DNA of 32,343 nt from Thioalkalicoccus limnaeus (lineage in GTDB: Bacteria > Pseudomonadota > Gammaproteobacteria > Chromatiales > Chromatiaceae): contig NZ_JBDKXB010000031.1 of the NCBI RefSeq assembly GCF_041197575.1, positions 1 to 32,343 on the forward strand, in the 5' to 3' direction. The notes beneath the pieces are model-generated. The model saw only the letters and a list, made by a program, of their open reading frames with translations. It searched no databases and had not been told where the DNA came from. Shown here in pieces: positions 17,272 to 25,110 of this stretch. How positions within the stretch are numbered: the stretch's first letter is position 1; each line of letters starts with the position of its first letter. The translations under genes and the position numbers were made by a program.

Positions 17272-17895
17272 TGTCGAGCCTTCTCGTTATCGTGAGAGAT
17301 GCCGCCACGAGACGCGCCGCGGCCTAATCGGCCGGGGCCAGCCGGCCGCCAGAAAAAGGCGGGGCCTCCCTGCCCCGCTTGGGCCACCTGACGCCGCGCC
17401 AGAGCCCCAAGGGACATGGGCCAACTCCGCGAGACGGAAATAAGCAAAAACAATGCCACGCCCTTCTGTTCGCCGCCTACGCGATCTGGCGGCGAGAACG
17501 CCGCCCCAGCCCATGACAGTACTCATTCCGCGCAAGTGCCTGATCAGGCGTCGCATTCAGGTACTGCGAACCGCAGATAACGCTTCCTCGTAACCGCCTG
17601 ACCTATCGCAGCTGACGGACTTACGGGCAAGGGTGATGGCCCAGCCGTGGCGCCGCGCCGGCTCGGCCGCCAGGCCGGGGCGGCCACGATTGGACAAAGT
17701 GTCGCAGTCGACGAGTTACCGGCGGTCCCTTTTGTCCTACCCGAACGCGCCGGCCCCAGTCTGTCGGGACGGTCGCCGCCGCTCGGCGGGCGCCAGGATC
17801 CCAAGCCGCTGAGCGGCGCGCCGAACGGCGCCTGGTTGGCATGACTCCTGCTTAACGGCTATCGCACTGTCGACGACGACCGGAGAGGGATCACC
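17272..17895. other. 624-bp divergent gap moaA/dabB, no protein gene seen
   Basis: Open frames in this gap lack convincing starts and protein-like composition. The stretch contains an intrinsic-terminator-like hairpin on the minus strand (17353-17378), a 7-bp stem CGCCGCC/GGCGGCG at 17471-17494, and the perfect palindrome GCCTGATCAGGC at 17538-17549. The promoter of the DAB operon should lie in its right part, before the GGAGAGG at 17882-17888. Confidence 0.5.
17353..17378 (-). terminator. Intrinsic-terminator-like hairpin upstream of moaA
   Basis: Read on the minus strand, a perfect 7-bp stem GCGGGGC / GCCCCGC with a 6-nt loop (17378-17359) is followed by C and then TTTTT (17357-17353), with two A residues just before the stem. 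This is a good rho-independent terminator shape. It lies about 80 bases before the moaA start on the same strand, where no upstream gene is visible. Confidence 0.5.
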
Positions 17896-19581
17896 TTGCT
17901 TGCATATCTGGCCTACCTTCTGCCGCTGCTCGGCGTCTGTTCGGCCGTGACGGTCCTCGTCTCGGCGCGGCGCCTCGGCGAGGGCGTCGCGCGCGTCAGC
18001 GCCGGCTTCAGCCTGGCGATCTTCGTGCTCGCGCTGATCCTGTTCGTCAAGCAGGTCTCCGGCGACGGCCAGGGCCAGCTGGCGACGATCGGGATCGGCC
18101 TCTTCACCCTCTATTTCGATGCGTTGACGGCCCTGATGGCACTGGCCGTCAGCGCGATCAGCCTGGTCGTCCACCTCTACTCGATCCGCTACATGCGCGA
18201 CGACCCGGCCTACACGCGGTTCTTCGTGCAGCTGGACGGCATCAACGCCATGATCATGCTCATGGTGCTGGCCGGTGACCTGCTAACGCTGTTGCTCGCC
18301 TGGCACTCGATCGGCGTGCTGCTCTACTTTCTGCTCAACCATGACACGCGGCGCGCGGCCGCGAACCGCTACGCCTTCTGGACCCTGATCACCCATCGGA
18401 TCGGTGATCTGCCCTTGATGGCGGCCGCCGCGCTGCTCTACTACGCGTACGGTACGCTGAGCATCCCCGAACTCTTCGACGCGATCGCCACCGACCCGAC
18501 CCGCACGACGATCTTCGGCCTGCCCATCACAGGTGCGGTCGGAACCCTGGTGTTGATCGCCGCGTTCGCGAAATCGGCGCAGTTCCCGCTGCACACCTGG
18601 CTCCCGTACACGATGGAAGGCCCGACACCCGTGTCGGCCCTGATGCATGCCGGCATCGTCAATGCCGGCGGCTTCCTGATCAATCGTTTCGCGCCCGTGT
18701 TCGTCCACACCGATTCGGTGCTGCTCTTCGCGCTGATCATCGGTCTGGTGACGACCATCATGGGCTCGGTCATGATGTTGATGCAGAGCGACATCAAGAA
18801 GGCCTTGGGGTATTCGACCATGGGACAGATGGGTTACATGGTCATGGAGTGCGGCCTCGGCGCCTTCTCGTTGGCCATCTACCACCTGATCGCTCACGGG
18901 GTGTTCAAGGCCACCCTGTTCTTGAATTCGGGCAGCCTCATCGGACAGGCCCGCAAGGATCCGAACATCCCCGAGGGCGAGATCTACAAGTTCATGGTCG
19001 AACGCAAGGCGCCCAAACCACCCCTGTCGTGGGTGATCTTCGCCGGGATCACGATCGTCGTACCCCTGTTCATCGTCTTTGGCGCCCACCAAGTGGTGGA
19101 TGAAGGCTTCCTCGGCCACCAGGGCGCGATCATCCTGCTGCTGTTCGGCTGGATTACCGGCGCCCAAACGCTGTTCTTCGTCTACAAGATCGGCGGCGAC
19201 CGGCCCTTCAAGCTGCTCGGGTATGTGATTCTGTCCTTCGCGCTGGTGATCCTGACCTATGTGCTGGTCGGTCACACGATCGATACGCTTCTGTATCCGG
19301 ATCCGGCGTTCCGCGAGGCGCTCTATGAAGCCGCGTCCTTGCCGGGACCGGTGTTCGTGGCCTTGATGCTGGTCCTCGCGACGCTGATCGCCATGGGTTG
19401 GCTCCTGGTGTTCTGGTCCGCCGCCCGCCAGGAGCCGCTGACACGACGCTTTCGCCATGCCTATCTGTCCCTCTATGTCCTGATGTCCCGCGAGTTCTAC
19501 ATCGGGGATCTTTACCGGCGGCTGGCGGACGGTCTGATCGTGCGTTCGCAGCGCCTCAACGCCCTGCTGCGGTGGTTGTGA
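17896..19581 (+). CDS. dabB: DabB, proton-translocating membrane subunit of DAB inorganic carbon transporter
   Basis: This 561-residue polytopic membrane protein belongs to the complex I proton-channel family (NuoL/MrpA-like, Proton_antipo_M). QFPLHTWLP and GPTPVSALMHAG, with SDIKKALGYSTMGQMGYM, are diagnostic. About 14 membrane segments are predicted by eye. In Halothiobacillus the DabAB complex couples cation flow to energised CO2 hydration, accumulating bicarbonate. It starts with TTG at 17896 behind GGAGAGG; no better ATG is nearby. It leads a six-gene operon and lies one base before the next gene. Pairing with dabA downstream separates it from true NADH dehydrogenase subunits. Confidence 0.92.
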   Translation: MLAYLAYLLPLLGVCSAVTVLVSARRLGEGVARVSAGFSLAIFVLALILFVKQVSGDGQGQLATIGIGLFTLYFDALTALMALAVSAISLVVHLYSIRYMRDDPAYTRFFVQLDGINAMIMLMVLAGDLLTLLLAWHSIGVLLYFLLNHDTRRAAANRYAFWTLITHRIGDLPLMAAAALLYYAYGTLSIPELFDAIATDPTRTTIFGLPITGAVGTLVLIAAFAKSAQFPLHTWLPYTMEGPTPVSALMHAGIVNAGGFLINRFAPVFVHTDSVLLFALIIGLVTTIMGSVMMLMQSDIKKALGYSTMGQMGYMVMECGLGAFSLAIYHLIAHGVFKATLFLNSGSLIGQARKDPNIPEGEIYKFMVERKAPKPPLSWVIFAGITIVVPLFIVFGAHQVVDEGFLGHQGAIILLLFGWITGAQTLFFVYKIGGDRPFKLLGYVILSFALVILTYVLVGHTIDTLLYPDPAFREALYEAASLPGPVFVALMLVLATLIAMGWLLVFWSAARQEPLTRRFRHAYLSLYVLMSREFYIGDLYRRLADGLIVRSQRLNALLRWL

Positions 19582-19582
19582 A

Positions 19583-20392
19583 ATGAGCCTGCTGCTCCTG
19601 CTCGCCGCCGGCGTCTTTCTGCCGCTCTACCCTTTGAGCATCCTGCCCAACCTGCTTCTTCAGGGCCAGGTCAACGACACCGGCGACCCCGGACCGGCCT
19701 GGCGTCGCGGACCTGGCTTCAAGGCCGCGGTATTGCTGTGTTTCCCGGTCCTGGGCGTGAGCCTGGTCGGCCTCGCGACGGCCGGTATGCCGCCGGAGCC
19801 ACTGATACTCAACCTGTTCGGCATCTGGGGCGGCCTGACCTCGGTGATCTACGCCTTTCGCCTGCTCAGCGCCAAAGACGGCGAGATTTGGATCTCGCAC
19901 CTGTATTCGTCGGCCCTCGCGCTGACCTGGATCGGCATCGCGATCGGTTTGAACCCGTTGCTGCCGGCGCTCGGATTGTCGGTATCGCTGTTGCCGCTGG
20001 TCATCCTGCTCGATCAACTGACCCGTCGCTTCGGCATCGCCCGTTGCGGCCTCTATCCCGGGCTCTGCTCGTCGATGCCGCTGTTTGCGTACCTGTTCAT
20101 AGCCGCCGCACTGGCCGCGATCGCGGTGCCCTTTTCGCCATCCTTCTTCGCGATCGCGGCTCTGGCCTTTGGCGGCGTCGCCGCGAACGCTGCCCTATAC
20201 CTGGTGCCGATCGGTCTGTCTTGGATCCTCTGGACCTGGGCCGGTGTCAACCTGCTGCAGGGGATCGTCTGGGGCGTGCCACGCGACGATCTGACCTACC
20301 AAGACCTCGCGCTCGGTCGCGCGTTGGGTATCGGCGGCGGACTCATCACGCTCGGTTTCTTCGGCATTTTGCTCGTGGAGGTTGCCCTATGA
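19583..20392 (+). CDS. DAB operon membrane protein, unknown
   Basis: This 269-residue hydrophobic protein has about eight membrane segments, starting with MSLLLLLAAGVFLPLYPLSI. It begins one base after the dabB stop, and its stop overlaps the start of the next gene as ATGA. I see no catalytic motif. Two cysteines (IARCGLYPGLCSS) lie in a mid-protein loop. Its place between dabB and dabA suggests an accessory channel or assembly subunit of the carbon transporter, perhaps a reduced complex I-like antiporter piece; that is inference from position. Confidence 0.8.
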   Translation: MSLLLLLAAGVFLPLYPLSILPNLLLQGQVNDTGDPGPAWRRGPGFKAAVLLCFPVLGVSLVGLATAGMPPEPLILNLFGIWGGLTSVIYAFRLLSAKDGEIWISHLYSSALALTWIGIAIGLNPLLPALGLSVSLLPLVILLDQLTRRFGIARCGLYPGLCSSMPLFAYLFIAAALAAIAVPFSPSFFAIAALAFGGVAANAALYLVPIGLSWILWTWAGVNLLQGIVWGVPRDDLTYQDLALGRALGIGGGLITLGFFGILLVEVAL

Positions 20393-20889
20393 CAGGTCAC
20401 GTGATCGACTCGGCGACCGCGGCCGGTGGCGCGCGAGCGCCCGCGAACCGGGGCGAGGCCCATCGCGATCTCGGTCGCGAGCTCAAGATTCGCTCGACGG
20501 TCGCGATCGCCGGCGAGTTCCTGCCGTTCGTGTGGCCGATGCGCAACTTCATCAACCACAACCCGCTGCACGGCCTCGAGGATCGGCCGTTCGACGAGGC
20601 CGTCGAGCAGGCCACGAGACTCTTTCACGCGCAGGGCTACCTGCGCCGGACCGAGTATCAGGCCCTGTTGCAGGAAGGCCATATCGACATCGAGGTCATC
20701 GAACAGCTGATCGACGAGTTCCTGACCGACGGGGCCCTGGGCGGGCCCTGGCCGGACGACGACGCAGACCTCGATCTGAAGCGGATTCTGGTGACGCTGA
20801 TGACCCTCATGGACCAGCCGACGTTGGGCGGCAACGCGATTCCGAGCACGGATGCCCTGCTCGCCGAACTGAGACCTACGACGGAGTAA
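20389..20889 (+). CDS. dabA: DabA N-terminal segment encoded as a separate ORF
   Basis: This 166-residue protein carries the motif that normally opens long DabA/DUF2309 proteins: FLPFVWPMRNFINHNPLHGL, then DRPFDEAVEQATRLFHAQGY. It ends at a TAA at 20887-20889, two bases before the ATG of the main DabA ORF in another frame. Its ATG overlaps the preceding stop (ATGA). The N-terminal 30 residues are Ala/Gly-rich. It most likely forms a two-chain DabA with the downstream product. A frameshift or assembly error is an alternative, but the downstream ORF has its own ribosome binding site. Confidence 0.8.
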   Translation: MTGHVIDSATAAGGARAPANRGEAHRDLGRELKIRSTVAIAGEFLPFVWPMRNFINHNPLHGLEDRPFDEAVEQATRLFHAQGYLRRTEYQALLQEGHIDIEVIEQLIDEFLTDGALGGPWPDDDADLDLKRILVTLMTLMDQPTLGGNAIPSTDALLAELRPTTE

Positions 20890-20891
20890 CG

Positions 20892-23663
20892 ATGAAGCGA
20901 CTCGACAAACGATCGATCGGCACGCAATTGACGCTCTACGATCTCGTCGATCAGTTGTTCGGCACACGGATCGGCGAGACCCTCGATGAACTGTTGGTCA
21001 AGGGCTGCATGGATTTCCTCGACGAGGGGCAATCCGTCTGGCGCATGCCCGGACGTCGCCAAGGCCTGTTCCGGGCATGGAGCCAGATCGCCCGACGCAA
21101 TCGTCGCCTGCGCCTGCACGGGCTCGATGTCGGCCAGATCCTCGAACGCGCCGACCGCCCCGAGACCGCGATCGATCTGGTCATGCAGCGCCTGCAGATC
21201 CCGGAAGCCCTGTGGATGGACTATTTCACGGTCGAATTGGCCAAGCTTCACGGGTGGGCCGGCTTCATCCGCTGGCGCTCGCAGGCCAAGGGCTACTACT
21301 GGCAGGAGCGCAACCCGGCGGATCTGGTGGATTTCATCGCGATCCGTTTGGTGCTGTCCTGGCCCTTGATCGAGGAGGCTCAGCGGCGCTTTGGGCGCGA
21401 CTTTCGCTATCCGGCCTGGGTCGCCTGTCTCGAGCGGAATCCGGACGAGTGCCTATTGCGCCACGAACTGCACTCCGGCGCGATCCTGCCCGATTATGCG
21501 CATCGCGTCGAGGTCGCCGTCGCGCGCGGCGACACGTCACGGATCAAGACCCTGCGACTCGAATACGAGCGCGAGAAGACACGACGCGAGGCGGCCAGTT
21601 GCGCCGTTCGCCTACAGGAGCTCTGCGAGCGGGCCGGGATCGCCCGCAAGGACCTCGCCCGACTTCGATCGTCAACACTCCGGCGCTTGATCGAGACGGT
21701 CTATGGCTTCCGCTCGCGCGAGGGTTACGTCTGGACCCAGGCGCTGGAGCGGACCTACATCCGGAGACTCTTGGCCGCGTTGGCCGCGTCACCGATACGC
21801 GCCAGGTCACGGGCGCCGGGATCCGATGCGGCCGCGACGGTCCCGGCCTCGAAGATTCAGGCCCTGTTCTGCATCGATGTGCGCTCGGAGCGGCTGCGGC
21901 GCCAGCTCGAGGGCCTCGGGCACTACGAGACCTACGGCGTCGCCGGATTCTTCGGCGTCCCGGTCAATTTCATCGAGTTCGGCAAGGGCCATGAAGCGGC
22001 GCTCTGTCCCGCGATCATGACACCGCAGCATGTCGCCCTCGAGATGCCCCACCGGCACGAGGACCACCAGGAGTCCTTGTTCCAGGTCGCGACCGAGGTG
22101 GTCCACGACCTGAAGAGCACCCCGCTGGCACCCTATGTCACCGTCGAGGCGGTCGGGCTGCTGTACGGCTTCGACATGGTCGGCAAGACCTTGGCCCCGA
22201 CCACGTACAGCCGGTGGCGCCGGCGACTCGAAGCCGATCGCCAGCCAACCCGTCTGTTGATCGACAAGATCACCCGAGACGAGGCCCTGGACCTGGTCAC
22301 CCACCTCCAGGACGAGATGGTCGTGCGCGCCGTCGACCGGCATTTCGGCCTCAAACGGGAGGCCATCACGACCGAGATGATCCAAGAGTTGCGCGAGATC
22401 GCACTCCGTCGGATACCGACGACCCCCAGCCTTCTCGCGCGCCGTTTCGACATCGGCCTGGCGGCCGAAGAGGTCTTTCTGACCAGTCTGCGCTACGAGT
22501 ACCGCATCAACCCCGACCAGGCGAGGATCCAGCTCGAACAGCTCGCGCGGATCGGTTTCCATCTCGACCATCAGACCCAGATGGTACGCAACACCCTGAA
22601 GGCGATCGGACTGACCAGCGGTTTCGCGCGGCTGATCCTGGTCGTCGGACACGGCAGCACGTCCCAGAACAATCCTTACGAATCAGCCCTCGACTGCGGA
22701 GCGTGCGGCGGGGATCACGGGGCCGTCAATGCGCGCCTGTTCGCCGCGATGGCGAACCGGCGCGACGTCCGAGAACGGCTCGCCGAACAGGGTATCGCGA
22801 TCCCTGATAGCACCTGGTTCCTCCCAGCACTGCACGACACCACGACTGACGAGGTCGTCCTGTTCGACCTGGACCAACTGCCACCCGGGCGCCTGACGCA
22901 ACTCACCCGCGTCGAGGAAGATCTGGTCGCGGCCGGTCGTCTATGCGCGTGTGAACGCTGCGCCGAGCTCGGCGACACCGACGTGGACTCGCCGGAGGCG
23001 GCGGCGAAGCGGGTCAAACGACACGCGCTGGATTGGACCCAGGTTCGGCCGGAGTGGGGACTGTCCAAGAACGCCTCGTTCATCGTCGGCTCGCGGGCCT
23101 TGACCCAAGCCATCGATCTCGCTGGCCGCGCCTTCATGCATTCCTATGACCATCGCCAGGACGAGAACGGCGACCTGCTGGCCGGAATCCTGTCCGGTCC
23201 CCTGATCGTCGCGCAGTGGATCAACACGAACTACTACTTCTCGACGGTCGACAACGAGGTCTTCGGCAGCGGCAGCAAGATCTACCACAACGTCGTCGGC
23301 CGCTTCGGCGTCATGACCGGCAATCTCAGCGATCTGCGCACCGGTCTGCCGGCCCAAACGGTGCTGCGCGGACAGCGGCCATACCACTTGCCGATGCGCC
23401 TCGTCACGGTCATCGAGGCGCCACTGTCGTTCGTCGACGCGGTCCTGGCCAAGGTGCACAAGGTCCGTGAACTGGTCCACAATGGTTGGGTTCGTCTGCT
23501 GGTGCTGGACCCGTCGCGTGGTTCGGCCTTCCTGTTCGAACAGGGCGCGTGGCGGCCCCAGCCAAATCCCGACGGCGACCGACACCGCCTGGGATCGGTC
23601 CCCGCGCACCGACCCGACGTCAGACCGCCGCCCACCCCTGCGCTGCTGGAGGTCACGCCATGA
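20892..23663 (+). CDS. dabA: DabA catalytic subunit (DUF2309), beta-carbonic-anhydrase-like
   Basis: This 923-residue protein has the zinc-site residues expected for DabA: Cys327 and Asp329 in FCIDVRSER, His587 in VVGHGSTSQNNP, and Cys602 in DCGACGGDHG. The 15-residue His-Cys spacing fits the family. Arg331 would be the gating arginine. DabA performs vectorial CO2 hydration on the cytoplasmic side while bound to DabB. The first ~35 residues (MKRLDKRSIGTQLTLYDLV) correspond to what is internal sequence in unsplit homologues. ACGGAG lies five bases before its ATG. The C-terminal ~40 residues are Pro/Arg-rich and poorly conserved. It overlaps the PII-like gene by 4 bp. Confidence 0.93.
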   Translation: MKRLDKRSIGTQLTLYDLVDQLFGTRIGETLDELLVKGCMDFLDEGQSVWRMPGRRQGLFRAWSQIARRNRRLRLHGLDVGQILERADRPETAIDLVMQRLQIPEALWMDYFTVELAKLHGWAGFIRWRSQAKGYYWQERNPADLVDFIAIRLVLSWPLIEEAQRRFGRDFRYPAWVACLERNPDECLLRHELHSGAILPDYAHRVEVAVARGDTSRIKTLRLEYEREKTRREAASCAVRLQELCERAGIARKDLARLRSSTLRRLIETVYGFRSREGYVWTQALERTYIRRLLAALAASPIRARSRAPGSDAAATVPASKIQALFCIDVRSERLRRQLEGLGHYETYGVAGFFGVPVNFIEFGKGHEAALCPAIMTPQHVALEMPHRHEDHQESLFQVATEVVHDLKSTPLAPYVTVEAVGLLYGFDMVGKTLAPTTYSRWRRRLEADRQPTRLLIDKITRDEALDLVTHLQDEMVVRAVDRHFGLKREAITTEMIQELREIALRRIPTTPSLLARRFDIGLAAEEVFLTSLRYEYRINPDQARIQLEQLARIGFHLDHQTQMVRNTLKAIGLTSGFARLILVVGHGSTSQNNPYESALDCGACGGDHGAVNARLFAAMANRRDVRERLAEQGIAIPDSTWFLPALHDTTTDEVVLFDLDQLPPGRLTQLTRVEEDLVAAGRLCACERCAELGDTDVDSPEAAAKRVKRHALDWTQVRPEWGLSKNASFIVGSRALTQAIDLAGRAFMHSYDHRQDENGDLLAGILSGPLIVAQWINTNYYFSTVDNEVFGSGSKIYHNVVGRFGVMTGNLSDLRTGLPAQTVLRGQRPYHLPMRLVTVIEAPLSFVDAVLAKVHKVRELVHNGWVRLLVLDPSRGSAFLFEQGAWRPQPNPDGDRHRLGSVPAHRPDVRPPPTPALLEVTP

Positions 23664-23983
23664 AAGAACTCACGGTCAGCGCCATGACGAAACTCGAGAT
23701 CATCGTCGAGGGTGAACACCAGCCGTTCGTCGTCGACCTCTTGAACCGGGCCGGTGTCAGCGGTTATACGGTCTTCCACAACCTGTCCGGCAAAGGCACC
23801 CATGGCATGCACAAGGGCCACTTGATGTTCAATGACGATTCGGTGCTGGTGATGATCGTCAGCGCCGTACCGCAGGAGCTGGTCGGGCCGATCTTCGAGG
23901 GACTGACGCCCTTTTTCAACAAGCACATGGGTGTCGTCTTCGCATCCGACATCCAAGTCAGTCGCATGGTGAAGGCGCGATGA
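23660..23983 (+). CDS. PII-like regulatory protein of the DAB operon
   Basis: This 107-residue protein has the PII ferredoxin-like fold pattern: beta strand KLEIIVEGEH, helix FVVDLLNRAGV, then GYTVFHNLSGKGTHGMHKGH leading into the T-loop region, and VLVMIVSAV. The T-loop Tyr used for uridylylation in GlnB/GlnK is absent, so it belongs with the PII-like proteins associated with carboxysome and bicarbonate-transport loci, which bind nucleotides and bicarbonate or related ligands. Its ATG overlaps the dabA stop (ATGA) and its own stop overlaps the next gene. It probably gates or tunes DabAB activity. Confidence 0.88.
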   Translation: MKELTVSAMTKLEIIVEGEHQPFVVDLLNRAGVSGYTVFHNLSGKGTHGMHKGHLMFNDDSVLVMIVSAVPQELVGPIFEGLTPFFNKHMGVVFASDIQVSRMVKAR

Positions 23984-24183
23984 TCGACGAACTGCTCGAA
24001 CCCCATAAGCCGCAGTTTCCTTCGGCGCCGACGCAGGCGCGCAAGGCCGCGACGGTCGAGGATGCGATGGCCGCCGCGGCCGAACTGAAACCGCTGGTCG
24101 GCCGGGTCCGCCGCGTGGCGCGGCAACGGCGCGCTGACCTCGCCGCCCGGGGCAAGCTGGCGCTACCCCCGGATCAGCGTTGA
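23980..24183 (+). CDS. Small basic protein at end of DAB operon, unknown
   Basis: This 67-residue protein starts at an ATG overlapping the stop of the PII-like gene (ATGA), which supports real translation. It has no membrane segment. The N-terminal part (MIDELLEPHKPQFPSAPTQA) is Pro-containing, and the rest is an Ala/Arg-rich helix (LVGRVRRVARQRRADLAARG). It could be a partner peptide of the PII-like protein or of DabA; no family is recognised. It ends 31 bases before the convergent DsrC-like gene. Confidence 0.65.
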   Translation: MIDELLEPHKPQFPSAPTQARKAATVEDAMAAAAELKPLVGRVRRVARQRRADLAARGKLALPPDQR

Positions 24184-24214
24184 AGGCGAGGCCGACGATC
24201 GCGGCCCGTGCGGG

Positions 24215-24856
24215 TCAATGCTCGCCTTTGGTCCTGAGTAGGCCAGCCAGCCGGTTGCCCTGTTTCTGCGGCCCGCCTCGCGGAAACAGCTTGTGCAGGT
24301 ACCGGCTGCTGCCCTTGTCTGCGCCCCAGACCCGGCTGAAATGGCGGATCATGTCGCGCACCGTGGCCTGCGTCCCCTGTTGCGCATAATAGCCACGCAG
24401 GAAACGGACCACCTCCCAATGTTCGGATTGCAGGGCGAGCCCTTCTTCGACGGCCAACGCCCGCGCAAAGGCCTCCGACCAATCGGCCGGGTCGACCAGA
24501 TAGCCCTCGCTGTCCGTCAGCACCTCGTGATCATTGACCTTGACGGGCCGGGTGGTCATGCTCGGGTAGGCGTTGCTGCCGGACGGGAAGGTCCCCGGAT
24601 GGCAGTGCGAACCCTGCTCGGATTGAGTGATGGACCAGAGCTCGATGCGGATCTCGCCATCCAGTCGACCGTCATAGCGCGGGATCCCCGACACCAGGAC
24701 CTGGCCGCTGGTGGGCGGGAGGTCGAAGGTGGCTGTCCCCAACCGGTCGGTCAGCACCGGTGCCGTCTCGCGGCCGTCCTCGTCGAACCGGAGGACGACC
24801 GGGGTGCGTTTCAGCGGTTCCTGCGTGACCTTCATCGATACGGTAACGGCAATCAT
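24215..24856 (-). CDS. DsrC/TusE-family protein with extra N-terminal domain, no redox cysteines (RspA-like)
   Basis: The product is 213 residues. Residues 105-213 align with DsrC/TusE throughout: VNDHEVLTDSEGYLVDPADW, SEHWEVVRFLRGYY, and SSRYLHKLFPRGGPQKQGN. The two sulfur-carrying cysteines of DsrC are both missing: the KQACK position reads KQGNR, and the tail ends LLRTKGEH instead of the C-terminal Cys-x arm. This matches the cysteine-less class called RspA, thought to be regulatory. Residues 1-80 are an added beta-rich domain (TPVVLRFDEDG, LVSGIPRYDGRLDGEIRIEL) with no family I recognise, joined by a linker containing HCHPG (His84, Cys85, His86), the only cysteine. GGAGG lies five bases before the ATG. 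It is divergent from a LysR gene and convergent with the DAB operon. Confidence 0.85.
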   Translation of the reverse strand: MIAVTVSMKVTQEPLKRTPVVLRFDEDGRETAPVLTDRLGTATFDLPPTSGQVLVSGIPRYDGRLDGEIRIELWSITQSEQGSHCHPGTFPSGSNAYPSMTTRPVKVNDHEVLTDSEGYLVDPADWSEAFARALAVEEGLALQSEHWEVVRFLRGYYAQQGTQATVRDMIRHFSRVWGADKGSSRYLHKLFPRGGPQKQGNRLAGLLRTKGEH

Positions 24857-25086
24857 CGTGCCTCCAGAAGCGCCGTCGGCGTGACGACCAGACCCCGAAT
24901 CGGCGAATCGGATCGGTCGCCACGGCCTTGAGATAGATCGACGATGAACGGTGTGCGATCGCGATACCCTCGAGATCCCCGGTGGACCCGACCGGGCGCA
25001 CCGACGAACGCGAACGCAACCGCACCCCCTGTAGTCAAATTAGCGGCCGATCTGCCTCAAGACAAACGAAAACTATTGGCAATTAT

Positions 25087-25103
25087 TATCGGATATTTCG
25101 ATA
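25087..25103. promoter_or_regulatory. Palindrome TATCG-N7-CGATA, candidate LysR box
   Basis: The 17-bp inverted repeat sits in an AT-rich island and contains a T-N11-A core typical of LysR-type boxes. It ends seven bases before the LysR start at 25111, overlapping the usual ribosome-binding region, which lacks a Shine-Dalgarno sequence. The same half-sites and spacing recur at 14344-14360. Autoregulation of the LysR gene, or control of the divergent DsrC-like gene, is inferred. Confidence 0.4.
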
Positions 25104-25110
25104 TATAACG

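Noticed and set aside
17268..17459. A 63-codon minus-strand frame ending in a GTGA overlap with moaA.
   Set aside because: It runs through the terminator-like hairpin, is Gly/Arg-rich as expected for random high-GC DNA, and has no ribosome binding site.
17857..17875. A weak resemblance to the TATCG-N7-CGATA palindrome just before dabB (TATCG then CGACG with six bases between).
   Set aside because: One half-site mismatch and wrong spacing; not enough to claim a shared operator.
18283..19458. A 391-codon minus-strand frame opposite dabB.
   Set aside because: Sequence is dominated by His, Gln, Arg and Asp, the usual antisense signature of a GC-rich membrane protein gene.
24183..24228. An 8-bp inverted repeat AAGGCGAG/CTCGCCTT in the convergent gap between the small DAB-operon gene and the DsrC-like gene.
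   Set aside because: The loop is 30 bases and no T run follows on either strand, so a terminator call is not supported.
24853..25038. A 61-codon minus-strand frame whose stop overlaps the start of the DsrC-like gene (ATGA).
   Set aside because: Third codon positions are only a little over half G or C, unlike the real genes here, the start lacks a ribosome binding site, and the sequence is not protein-like. The overlap is probably chance.
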